A stretch of DNA of 64,000 nucleotides from Nageia nagi (Eukaryota; Pinophyta). Made by a program: the position numbers and the translations under genes. Numbering within the stretch: position 1 is the stretch's first letter; the number at the start of each line of letters is the position of its first letter. The DNA is taken from contig JBITNC010000001.1 of NCBI GenBank assembly GCA_050084985.1, positions 163,060,001-163,124,000 of the forward strand, given 5' to 3'. Of this stretch, positions 1 to 10,004 are shown piece after piece. The notes beneath the pieces are model-generated. The model made no database searches and was not told where the DNA came from. It saw nothing but the letters and a program-made list of their open reading frames with translations.

Positions 1-155
1 TTATAGATACATTTGTTCTTGAAATCTACCCCTTTTACATTGTTATATACTTATTATATTTCTTGTGGTACATTTACACCCTTTTTACAATATTATTTTT
101 TGATGCAATAAATATAAATTAATAATTAATAATAAATCATATTTAGGCATTTACA
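1..155 (-). repeat. LTR fragment of decayed gypsy element G0 (3' LTR)
   Basis: The terminal sequence ending in GGCATTTACA matches the right ends of LTR copies at 4586-4802 and, more distantly, 14840-15003. Read on the minus strand the LTR would start TGTAAATGCC. Directly after it, 156-171 (minus AAAGAGGGGTAAAA) is the same purine tract that follows the G1 LTR at 15004. The left part of this LTR lies outside the window. Confidence 0.6.
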
Positions 156-957
156 TTTTACCCCTCTTTAGATATGTAATAAAAAGAATTGAAATTACAT
201 AATCTAAAGAATTAAAGAAGAAAAATATATGCTTGAAATTGAACCATTCTTTCTTGAACATTATTGATTTGATGTCCCTTTTTGACTTGGTTGCCCCTTG
301 CTCTAGCTTCTACAGGGTGATGAAGATAAAAATAATATGGGGGGAGATGATATTTTGAGGTTGCCCTAAGAATTCGCCAAAAACTCTCATCTTGAAGGAT
401 TGACGACACCTTTGGCTCTACTATCCAAGATGGCTTCCTTTGGCCATTACCCATGATGCAACGAGAAACTCTCCTCTCCTCTCTTAATGGATGGGGGTGA
501 TTCCTTCATTTTTGATACTAGGGAGTTCGTGAGTTCTTTGATAAGACAATTGGTGTATTGTTGTTGCAAGGAAGAAGGATGTGGGCATTATTGTTGCAAG
601 CTATGGAAAATGTTGATGTCATTCACTCACTTCTTTTTGGGTTCTAAGAAACTATGCTCTTAATTTCTTCCTTTCAATCTACTTTCCCACCATGTAACCA
701 CTGGTATCTATTAAAGCAATGAATCACCATTGGTATCTACAAGATAATGGCTAACATATCAATATTGGTATGTACCAAAGTAGTGATCAATAAAGAAACA
801 TTGGTATCTATCAAAGCAATGGCCAATGAGTCAGTATTAGAATCAACTAAAGCAGTGGCTAATAAGGTCTTGGAGATCCAAATGAAGCTCCTTCTTAGAT
901 CTTGCATAAAATCTTTCCCCAATGAATAAAATCCTTCAAAATAGTGGGTTCACCAAA
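156..957 (-). mobile_element. Collapsed interior of gypsy element G0
   Basis: Only about 800 bases separate the purine tract at 156-171 from the next LTR start at 958, so gag and pol are missing. The minus-strand reading at 212-454 resembles the one at 15042-15230, just inside the 3' LTR of G1. Both include a QKG or VKKG segment and a stretch facing the polypurine tract. This points to the 3' untranslated part of a related element. At 940-957 the sequence GTTCACCAAAA is shared with 22118-22128 beside the G1 LTR. I infer a large internal deletion or a non-autonomous derivative. Confidence 0.5.
702..875. repeat. 36-bp minisatellite, about five units
   Basis: The phrase TGGTATCTA.CAAAGCAATGG recurs at 702, 731, 766, 802 and (as TAGAATCAACTAAAGC) 838. 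Spacings are 29, 35, 36 and 36 bases. A 36-base period keeps frame, so both strands show a 12-residue repeat, for example LAIALIDTN on the minus strand. It lies in the G0 remnant, where Tat-like elements often hold tandem repeats. Confidence 0.7.
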
Positions 958-1172
958 ATGTAAACTATAAATAACCTCTTATCAACAGCTTCTAATTGGT
1001 CAACATCATATGGAATAACGACGTATTGGAATACGATTACTTTAGAACTGTCTGTAAATGACTGAAGGCCTAACACATAGGGGGTAGCATGTACATTATG
1101 TAGTCGCCTTAAATGAATCGAGAAGGGGAACTTTCTATATAAGAATTGGCAAGATATGCCTACTACTACTAC
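958..1172 (-). repeat. Left part of the G0 5' LTR
   Basis: The segment begins TGTAAACTATAAATAA after TTCACCAAAA, the same arrangement as the G1 LTR start at 22129 (TGTAGACTACAAATAA after TTCACCAAAA). Only the terminal bases match G1, so this is a different subfamily. The LTR appears to break off near 1172, where repeat A begins. Its other end is probably the piece at 4586-4802. Confidence 0.45.
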
Positions 1173-1462
1173 TCTAGTAATTTTGAGCTAGCTTTCATAT
1201 TATTTGCAATTTTTTTGGGAGTTTGTTTAACATGACATATTTGACGTATGTGAGGCTTGAGCAATAAAACATACAAGTTTTGAGTAATTACCCTTTCCTA
1301 ATTAGACATTATTCCTCAACAAGATGGAAATGGGGACATACAAAATGACCTAAAAAATACAAACTTATATTTGTCTAGTATAAGCGGTTTGCATTTTTTA
1401 TTTTATTATAGCACCAAAACTTTACATAGAAGTGAACATCGAAAAAAATGTAGTAAGAGTTT
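1173..1462 (+). repeat. Repeat A, copy 1
   Basis: About 290 bases from TAGTAATTTTGAGCTAGC to the phrase TAGAAGTGAACA recur with substitutions at 4290-4585 and inverted at 10005-10300. Its class is unknown. No coding capacity was recognised. Confidence 0.75.
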
Positions 1463-1950
1463 AAATTGGTGGCTTAGGCTATTGTCTTTGATGCAAAACT
1501 AGTTTCAATCCATTGATGTTGCAGACACCCTCGTTCCATGAGTCTTTTACTTCTATTAGAAGTTATTCATATTATCGTTTGCATGCATTCATGAAGTCTT
1601 CTAAGCCTCCCTTGCATAGTATATGTCATACTTATTCATTTTGCTTGATCTCCTCTATTGAGATCGATTCTCTTCTTACCAAGTCTCTATCCATTTCTGA
1701 AATTATTATCTAAGAATTGGGTTTCAATTGTGAATTCCTTTTCTTCTTACCTCCTGAGCTCGTTTTCTTGGGTAAAGCTCTTGATTGTTTATCAACTCCT
1801 TCCCATAAATACTGCTAAGTGCTCCCTTATTATTCCAATTCAATTATACCAGTTATCATTGGCCCTCAATTCAAAATGATGAGTCCATCTCTTCACATGC
1901 TTCTGCACCTTGAAGCTTTCCATCAAATCTTTACTCACTTACCAAAACAA
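1463..1950 (-). pseudogene. Fragment of unknown repeat-borne family U
   Basis: This stretch is a direct, diverged copy of 8454-8925. Shared phrases include ATGAGTCCATCTCTTCACAT and CACCCTCGTTCCATGAG. It matches only the 5' end of the U locus on the minus strand and has stops in all frames, so it is a truncated non-functional copy. See 7480-8925 for the longer version. Confidence 0.6.
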
Positions 1951-1974
1951 GTCTAGCAATTTTATTGTATAACT

Positions 1975-2637
1975 TAATTTTTTGTTAAAAACAAATAATC
2001 AAATACACCATTTATATTTATTTTTGGATGAACTTCTTGGAACATTAAAAGACTTATCTTATCTATTAATCTCCAACAAATGTTTTAAGAGTTTCTGTTG
2101 AGTGTTCCATGGCCAGATGCTATATTTCTCTTTTTAAACACTCGTATGGCACTGAACTTAAAAAGTAGCCTCTATCAAAATATAAGGTTCTCTGAAACTA
2201 TTAGATTTTTTGAATTTCTTATAGATGTTTCACTTCTTTAAGGCTAATCCATTATTGTTAACTACATTTTCATAAAAAAGTTGTATTGGAGATTCCATCC
2301 ATCTTTTAATTGTTTAGCAATAGAGCTTACATTAGAGAGGCATGCAACCTAGAGACACTTTCTATTACCTTTGAATTTTTTGTTAAGATACAGTTGCTTG
2401 TGTCCTTAAAGAAAGCGATTATTTTATGTTTGCAGTTTCTTCCATATTCACTCTTATGCATAAATATCCTCTTGTCAAGAGTCCCAATGACAATCCTCTT
2501 GTTTTCCAGTCATTGGGAATCTATAATACTTTTATTATATTATGACCTTGGAATTCAAACTACCATAAAATTGAAATTTTTTGACTCAACATTTGATGAT
2601 AAAATTGAGTAAAATATCTTAGTTCAACTTGGATTGT
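1975..2637 (+). repeat. Left arm of a large inverted repeat (segment B)
   Basis: The segment matches 10316-11085 in reverse orientation over about 650 bases. Landmarks are AGAGGCATGCAACCTAGAGA near 2335 and CTTAGTTCAACTTGGATTGT ending at 2637. Similar short reading frames occur in both arms (2310-2612 and 10415-10711) but look like non-coding sequence. The left arm is interrupted at 2637 by a LINE and resumes at 4274. Confidence 0.8.
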
Positions 2638-4273
2638 ACTACTCTCACACAGCGGAGGGTCTTTAGCATTTGATGGATACCCTCGATTTGTTCAGCACCA
2701 AACAAGACTTGGTGGTTAATCTCAATAAAACCAGTATTGTGGTCTTCAACACCTCAAAGGCCATTGTTGATTAGACTCATATCACCTACAGATATAGGCC
2801 TATTGAGATCGCCACATCTTACACCTACCTGGGAGTGCTCTTCACGAGACCTTGATTCTTTATGCGAGCAATAGCCCCACCCAAAGTTCAACATGGATAT
2901 GCAGTAGTTTCCTCCATGGAGAGATAGTGTGCCTAGCTCCATTTCCAAGATATACCATCCAAGATCCAGTTATTCCACACCTTGGTCACTCCCAAAGTAT
3001 TATATGGCTTTGAGGTTTAGGGCCCTAGCTTGAGGAGCTCAGATTGGGCCACAATCGAGAGGCTCTTGGTTGGCACCTTATCCCGCTCTATTCAGAGCAA
3101 GAGGTATGTTCTGCACCACATTATGTTGGTAGATTTTGGATGCTAGCCTTTACAGATATGGTCCCTTGTATTGATGGTCCTCTTTTTTCGTATCTGCAAC
3201 TTTGCTTCTACAAGCTGAGATGATCGACTCCCCTACAAAGCCTTAGCATCGTCCATGGACTTGACAACTCAAGGTTGTCATTGGTGTTGATTCTTTGAGG
3301 TCTCTAAGGCATTGCAATGCTTTGGGATTTCATCTGACCAATTACCTATACCCCAGAAAGACACTGATAAAGACTCTAATGTTACATTGGCCTCGATTGG
3401 AGACATGATTTACAGGGCCTATATTCAGCGCACTCGGGTTACCCCCCAATCTCCCCTCACACCCAAGTTGTTGCACTATTCATCACTTCTTGAGGATTGA
3501 CAAAGGGTTGATTTGACCTCCTGCTTACGTCAATTCATAGCTTCTTATTGGCTTACGGATGTCCCTAGGCCAATTCAAAGTGTGCTCCAATTAGCTTCGG
3601 ATTGAGTCGGATCACCACTTATCACGTGAGCTTCAAATCTATTGGCTGTGTTTGATAGAGCCTGATACTGAAGATCATTTCATTTTCCGATGCTCGATTT
3701 ATTATGAGATTTGGGAGTGGTACCACTATCTTTTTCAAGATGCACATAGCTCAATCTCGACATTCTTCCAATTTCCATACCATCGATGTTTAGCACTTTA
3801 TCTCAAAGAGACTTTCCTTCTTAAGAAGCATCTATTATCTGAATCTCAGCACCTAAAAAGGGATCACTTGATTACCTCTTTCTTCTCGATGGCCTCAAGA
3901 GAGGGTAGAGGATTGACGACCCACCTCAGCATACTTGACGTACTAGACAGAGGGTGCAAGTTGACCTTAACTCTATGAGGTCGTAGCGAATCATGACCTT
4001 TAGCTACAGCAACGTCGATACAAACACATATCAGTCCAGAAGTGCACAGTCAAATAGATCATGAGAAACCTCCTCTTTGACCATGTTTGCTCCTTATGCT
4101 TCTTTGTTCGACTATTTATCCTCTTATAAGGACTATTCCCTATATTATTTTTAGATTTTTAGTTTGCTTTGAATGAGGGCCATTAAGCCCTTCATGTTGC
4201 TTTCGACTTGTACACTCTTCAATCCCATTGACCACTTTTAGTCATCCGTGGACATTAATATAATTTTTTTCTT
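2638..4273 (+). mobile_element. 5'-truncated LINE, reverse transcriptase C-terminus to 3' end
   Basis: Plus-strand translation with several stops shows LINE ORF2 features. Near 2730 there is NLNKTSIVVFN followed by YTYLGVLF, the post-palm region. Near 3000 there is TPKVLYGFEV. At 3652-3978 there is a zinc-binding RVT-like tail with EDHFIFRC and YYEIW. The 3' end carries GGACATTAATATAATTTTTTTC, shared with the copy ending near 7185. The element interrupts the inverted-repeat arm, and the other arm at 10316 is the uninterrupted site. Stops and missing 5' sequence make it dead. Confidence 0.8.
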
Positions 4274-4585
4274 TCTATGATGAAATAAGAACTTCATCAA
4301 TAGTAATTTTGAGCTAGCTTTCACATTATTTATAATATTTTTTTAAGTTTGTTTAACATGACACATTTGAAGTATGTGAGACTTGAGAAACAAAACATAC
4401 AAGTTTCTAGTAATTACCCTTTTCTAATTAGACATTATTCTTCACATGTTTCCTCGACAAGATGGAAATGGGGACATACATAATGACCTAAAAATTTCAA
4501 ACTTATATTTAACTATTATAAGTGGTTTGCATGTTTTATTTTATTAGAGCACCAAAACTTTACATAGAAGTGAACACCACTCCAC
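4274..4585 (+). repeat. Left arm of the inverted repeat, continued (repeat A, copy 2)
   Basis: TCTATGATGAAATAAGAACTT at 4274 continues the arm broken at 2637. In the right arm the same two pieces are contiguous (inverted, around 10316). It then runs through the A repeat shared with 1173-1462. Confidence 0.75.
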
Positions 4586-4802
4586 TAGATGCATATACCA
4601 GAGCATCTACATCGTTGCTTGCATATGGAATATCTTGCTTTGATCTTTTATAAATGCATGTGTTCTTAATATTTACACCTTTTATATTATTATCTACTCA
4701 TTACATTATTTGTGGTGTATATACAACCTTTTTACGATATTATTTCTTGATGCAATAAATATGAATTATTAATTAATAATAAATCATATTTAGGCATCTA
4801 CA
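4586..4802 (-). repeat. Right part of a gypsy LTR (G0 family)
   Basis: The segment ends TTTAGGCATCTACA at 4802 and closely matches 1-155 (TGATGCAATAAATAT, AATAATAAATCATATTTAGGC). No interior sequence follows. It may be the remainder of the LTR that starts at 958, split by the A-U-B-LINE block, or a partial solo LTR. Confidence 0.55.
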
Positions 4803-5880
4803 TTAAGATTAGGATAATCTCTTATTAACTAATAATATTTTTTTATTCTCATAAAAGTTTGGAAAGCTATGGAGAGTAATATATTTTAAGTTATCAAAAA
4901 TGGAGATATATTATTTGATAATGTATTTAAATATCATTGATGTAAGACATTTGGTCACTACTAAGATATTGTGTAAATAATGACTCTCAGTATTGGATTA
5001 AATTCCTTGTGATGTTTACTTGGGCTATAGGTCTTCATTGGGTAAAGAGGTGAGTGAAGAAAGAGGTACATGGATTAATTTGGTAAAAAAAATGTAATGT
5101 AACGAGAAAACAAAACTTAGAGCTTTGCTAAAGATATTGCATGTAAATAATTGAAAATTAATAAAGTGTTCTATGTTGAAGGATCGATAGCTTAGTTATC
5201 AAAGTGGGTTGCCTCAAAAGATTTCCCCATTATAAGTTAAAATTTGATGTTATCTAAAATTTTGTGTGGATGGCCTTGTGTTGTCCTTAATTATTGTTAT
5301 ATTTCACTTGATTATTGAGTAATTTTAAAAGGGTAAAATATAAGAGAAGAATAATTAGTCATTTTTAAGGTGTTATTCATTAATTAAGATCAAGACAAGA
5401 TAATTAATGAATAATTGTTGATAGAATTGATTCAGTAAAATTGATGGTTGATATTATAAGTAGAGACTAAATGGATACAAGTAATAGTATAAGTATTATA
5501 AATAATTTCTTAACGTTTTAAATATTGAAAGAGAATAGAACAATCTTAACCATTATTATGGCCAATCAAAGGTTAAAATAATCAAAGTAATTATAAATAG
5601 AATCATTATGTAGGTTTTTTTTAATTAATGGGTCAATTGTATTAATCAAAAAAGTATAGAGTTTTAAAGGATATCCACAAACCTTTACAAAAGAACAATG
5701 TTAAGTTTTTTAGACATGCATTAGGATTATAAATATTCTATTTTTGCTTTTACCCTAAATGCTTTCCACAAGTATTTGCATCAGAACAAGACTTAGAGAA
5801 CCTTTTATCCTATCTTAGAAATGAAATATACTACCATATTTAGTTGAAAATGATTACAAAGAGTTTGTATGTAAGACTAC
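4803..5880. other. AT-rich stretch, nothing recognised
   Basis: No open frame of note, no transposon protein similarity by eye, and no clear tandem structure was seen. Confidence 0.6.
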
Positions 5881-6373
5881 CATCCAAAAGTTCATTGCTC
5901 CTCTAACTAGTTTGCTTCATTATGTTTTTTTCAAGCTTTGTTGCATTCTGATCTCCTTATCAACCATATGTAGGAACAGAGGACATGTTGTTGTAGTTCC
6001 TCTTGAAAAAGGTGTTGTACATATGTTCCTCCATAATTTGGCTAAACTTTGGATTCTTCCCTTTTTCATCAAACAATGGGCTCAATTCACCTTGTCATTT
6101 AATTACTTCCTCTAGCATTAGGTTGTATAGCTCCACATCTTTGTTTGTCCTTAGAGGAATACATTTAGGTTGTCTATTAATCCCTTCCTTTGGTGTAATT
6201 AGGACTACTTGAACCTTAGAAACTAGTGTCATTGAGTCTGGTGCAATGCTACTTTGAGCTATGTCATTCATCTTAACGTTAACCCTTTGCTTAACTATAA
6301 ACTTTTGAGGTAATTCCTCTTCCTCTAGCACTATAGTTTGGATTTGAGGTGTTTATATTCCTCTTTCTTTCTT
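5881..6373 (-). other. Unrecognised degraded reading frame
   Basis: The minus strand reads open at 6095-6331 (78 residues). After one stop it reads on with LSPLFDEKGKNPKFSQIMEE and more down to about 5950. Continuity across a stop suggests a former protein, but I do not recognise it. It sits beside a U-family scrap and may belong to the same kind of repeat. Confidence 0.3.
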
Positions 6374-6425
6374 TCTTTCCTCCTAAGATCATTTTTTTGT
6401 GTAAAGCTCTTGATAGTTTATCAAC
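6374..6425 (-). repeat. Short U-family scrap
   Basis: The phrase GTAAAGCTCTTGATAGTTTATCAACTT (near 6399-6425) aligns with 8725-8770 and 1755-1800. It is cut off at 6426 by a LINE. Confidence 0.5.
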
Positions 6426-7190
6426 TTAGGAGGCAGCACCACCCCGAGGATGACGAGGATATGCAGCAATCTCCTCCCTAGTGAGATAATGCGTCCAGCT
6501 CCATTTCCAGGATATCTCATCTAAGCTCCAGCTATTCCACACTTTGGTCACTCCCACGGTACTATATAGTTCTGAGGTTTGGGGCCCTAGCTTGAGGAGC
6601 TCGGATTGGGCCATAGTTGAGAGGATCTTGGTTGGCACCCTATCTCACTCTATTCGAATCAAGAGGTCTGTTCTGCACCACATTATGCTAGTAGAGTTTG
6701 GCTGACAACCTTTACAAATACGGTCCCTTGCATTGATGGTCCTTTTTCTTCATCGTCTCCATACCTTTGCTTCTACTGCTAGAGATTATCGACTCCCCTA
6801 CGAAGCCTTGGAGTCATCCAAGGACTGTGAGAATTGAAATATAACATAAACAACCCTATACTACCAAGATCTCATGAAAGCTCAAACTCACGGGACATGA
6901 CCTTCTTTAGCTACAGCAACGCCGATGCAAACATCGAATAATCCAAGAGTGCACAATCAGATAGCTCATGAGAGACCTCCATCTTGACCATGTTTGCTCC
7001 TAATGCTTCTTTGTTCAACTATTTACTTCCTTTTAGGGATTAGTCCCTATATTGTTCCTAGACTTTTTAGTTTTGCTTTGAGTGCAGGCTACTGAGCCTA
7101 TCATGCTACTTTAGACTTGTATACTTTTCAATCGCATTGACCGCTTTTGGTCATATGTGGACATTAATATAATCTCATTCTTTCTTTGTT
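6426..7190 (+). mobile_element. Internally deleted LINE copy
   Basis: The copy matches the LINE at 2638-4273. Its first part, about 6440-6825, corresponds to 2890-3260 (shared TTTGGTCACTCCCA and TTGAGGAGCTCGGATTGGG). Its second part, about 6893-7185, corresponds to 3985-4270 and ends at GGACATTAATATAAT. The sequence between, including the zinc-binding tail, is missing, and a short unrelated filler lies near 6826-6890. It is non-functional. Confidence 0.75.
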
Positions 7191-7479
7191 CTATCTCCCT
7201 TGCTTTGCTTCTAGTTCTTTTTGTAATGGTGATTTTTGTGTCCTTCCCTACATTGTCCATGTTGCAGTTTGACTATGCCCCATTTTCTTACTCCTACATT
7301 TTCATCTTTGCTTTTATAATGCCCTCCATTTGCTTATTCTCCTTCTTTTGTGCAAAATACCTTTGAGGTTTTTCACTTTAAATACCTCTCACTTTGTGTC
7401 TTCTTTTGTTGTTCTTTTCACTTTGTCATTTTGCATGTCTCCAGCAGTCTCATTGGGTTTTTCCCTATTTTGTACCTCT
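7191..7479. other. Spacer, low complexity
   Basis: T- and C-rich on the plus strand. It may be a downstream part of the U locus on the minus strand, but nothing specific could be read. Confidence 0.4.
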
Positions 7480-8925
7480 TGTGCCTCCTTTTGAATTTCT
7501 TCCATAATTGTTTTCAATTCCTAGTCTTCCTCTTGATTAACCTCTTCATCCCTAGTTTCCTCTTCATGCTCCTAGTTTGCCTTTGGGAAAATTGAGTTTT
7601 TACCTCAATGCTACTCTTTTTGGCCTTTACTCCTGTTTGCTTTTTCTCTTGAGCAAAATTGGTCCGTTTTTTCCACAAATTCTTTGCTTCCAAAAGGGTT
7701 TTCGCTACTATTCTTTCTTCTGTCGTTCTCTTAACCATTTCCCCCATCTCTTTACTATGCTTAGTTCCTTCATGCATTGATATTGCATTCTCCTCCCCAT
7801 TATCTTCCTCCTCCATGCTCACTTTTCTTTTCCCTTTATCCTCTTTCTATCTTGTGGCCTTTGTTTGTATGGGTTTGTTCTTTGGAGCGAAATCCTTACT
7901 CGAATCTCCTTTCTCTTCCATGGACCTCTTCTCCACCTTCTTGGACTTCAATACCCTCACCAATGGCATATTCTCATCTTCCTTAGAGATTTCTAACCCA
8001 ACATTTTGTTCTCCCTTGTATAATAGACTTTACCCCCCAGTAAAATTCTCACCCTAGACATCCTCCTGAGGCTACTTGTCAAAGCTCTTTCATAAACCAA
8101 TTTGATCACTCCGTCATGAAGCGGCCATTTAATTAAATTCGCTTTGAATTTTCTTATTGAATTGCTCAGAGAATTGAAAATGAAGAAGTCAAAATTTACT
8201 TTATCTATTTTTGGAAAAGCGAAATGGTTTATGAGACTCAAGTGAGAAAAAAGGATTTTGTACCTTCTTTCCATAGTGATATATTTGATAAGGGCATTGG
8301 ACACTTCCTTCCATGGCTCTAGGATGTAATTTTTCGAAACCCCTATTTGATTATTATCCAAGCTATCCCCTTGCATAAAGGTTTGCACAAACTTGTCTTT
8401 GGCTACAAGCTTGTTAATTTTGCCCTCTTTCCTTACTTCTATTCCTGCATTTGGTAAATTGGTGGCTTGGGTTATTGTCTTTGATGAGAAAACTAGTTCC
8501 AATCCATTGATGTTGTAGACACCCTCGTTCCATGAGCCTGTCACTTCTACTAAAATTTGTTCATCTTATCCCCTGCATGCATTCATGAAGTCTTCTAAAC
8601 CTCTCTCATTTCACTTGGTTTCCTCCATTGAGCTTAATTTTCTTCTTACCAAGTCTCCACCCATTTTCTGAAACTGTTGTCTGAAAATTGAGTTTCAATT
8701 GTGGATTCCTTTTCTTCTTGCCTCCTGAGCTCGTTTTGCCATGTAAAGCTCTTGATTGTTATCAACTCCTTCCCACAGATAGTGCTAAGTGCCCCCTTAT
8801 GATTCCAGTTCAATTATACCAGCTGTCACTAGCCCTCAATTCAAAATGATGAGTCCATCTCTTCACATGCTTCTGCAACTTGAAGCCTTCCATCAAATCT
8901 CAACTCACGTACTTTCCATAATTAC
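7480..8925 (-). pseudogene. Unknown repeat-borne protein family U, broken copy
   Basis: The longest open part, 7993-8544, encodes 183 residues. It includes GVYNINGLELVFSSKTITQA, PNAGIEVRKEG, LEPWKEVSNALIKYI and FSHLSLINHFAF. The succession of an allele-like NLP.AG motif, a W-containing helix and an HL.LINHF motif looks like a folded domain, vaguely like putative plant transposon proteins. A second frame, from about 7995 down to 7514 and broken by one stop near 7845, continues as a lysine/glutamate-rich tail (MSMEEEDNGEEN to KRKTRN). The frame change falls near the run of six C at 8033-8038. Upstream, to 8925, scattered frames suggest more N-terminal coding (HVKRWTHHFELRASDSWYN). The 5' part recurs at 1463-1950, so this is a repeat family, not a unique gene. 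Function is unknown. Confidence 0.5.
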
Positions 8926-9549
8926 AATTGCAACATCATTCTAAAATCACATTAAGGTCTTCAAAATACCCCTTGTTCAATTCCCAAAGGTCCAATTGAA
9001 GTCCATTTGATGTGGACTCCTTTGAGGCCTCACATGTTTTGAGTCTCATCACTCTTAAAAGGCCAAATATTGCTTAAAATCTATTTCAGATTCAATTCCT
9101 TTTCCAGCTTAAAGAGTTTTTAATGGACGTATAGTTTCAAACTTCTCTCTAATCAAGCATTCTTCTCTTTATATTTAGCTACAAGGTCGAGTATACATTT
9201 TCTTATCTTATTTCAATGTTGTATTCTTCTAAAAGATACTTAGCTTGTTATTTATCCCCTACCTCCTCGCATCACCATGGAGATAACCTTACGATGATCT
9301 GATAGTTGATCATATAGTCAAGGTATGTAGATAAACGCAGGTGTGATATAAATAAGGACTCACTAAAATGTGCAAAAACATCTTTGGTTAAGGTTATGTG
9401 ACCAAGTTAATAAAAAATAGGTTTGCGTAACAATTATGAATCAGTATACTAACCTTAGTTACAAGCCTTCGAGGGAAAGAAATGTAACTATTGAAAGTAC
9501 TCTTATGGGAGAAAACTCTTTAGAAAAGGTTCTATTTCCTAGTATAAAA
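8926..9549. other. No gene recognised
   Basis: A 61-codon plus frame at 9436-9621 has no recognised similarity. Nothing else supports a feature. Confidence 0.5.
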
Positions 9550-9910
9550 ATATATATACCTCCTCCAGTCAGATGGATCGTTACACTGTCCACAATGATT
9601 ATGCTTTCAAACAGTTGGTAAAATAGAACAGGCTGGGAAACAAAATTGAAGATTTGTCGTCTGAGCGTGAACAGCGCTCAACTACCAAAGAAGCAATAGT
9701 AAAATGTAGGATTACTGGGGCTCAGTAGACGAGGCAAACATGGATTGAAAACCATGGAGCAGCATGTAGAGGATATCCGAACTGAACACTGATCCTCAAG
9801 ACCCTCAGAATGGCAAACCAACAAAAGATTCAAGATCTTCAAAGAAGACAAGCTAGCTCCAAATGTTGTCACAGTTGGCATACTTCATAGCACATTCATG
9901 GCTTGGAATT
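9550..9910 (+). pseudogene. Possible gene-fragment remnant with a PPR-like scrap
   Basis: GC content is higher than in the flanks. Plus-strand frames contain AFKQLV, GNKIEDLSSEREQRSTTKEA and, near 9840-9895, KEDKLAPNVVTVGILHSTF. The last resembles the second helix of a pentatricopeptide repeat (PNVVTYGILI). The readings lie in different frames and are broken by stops. It could be a decayed exon piece, or chance resemblance. It adjoins the inverted-repeat arm that starts near 10005. Confidence 0.25.
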
Positions 9911-10004
9911 AGGAAATGTCAAATCTTATACTATCATACATGGCTAGTTCTTGACTACATAGTACTTTCTTCCGTACTGCAAGCATGTATAGCTTTAGAC
10001 CCTT

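Noticed and set aside
2310-2612. Similar frames in both inverted-repeat arms (2310-2612 and 10415-10711 minus) as a conserved protein
   Set aside because: The frames shift between arms, are hydrophobic and lack motifs. The similarity follows from DNA homology of the repeat.
7157-8057. A series of plus-strand open frames rich in Phe, Leu and Ser
   Set aside because: They are the complement of the Lys/Glu-rich U reading on the minus strand. There is no start context or motif.
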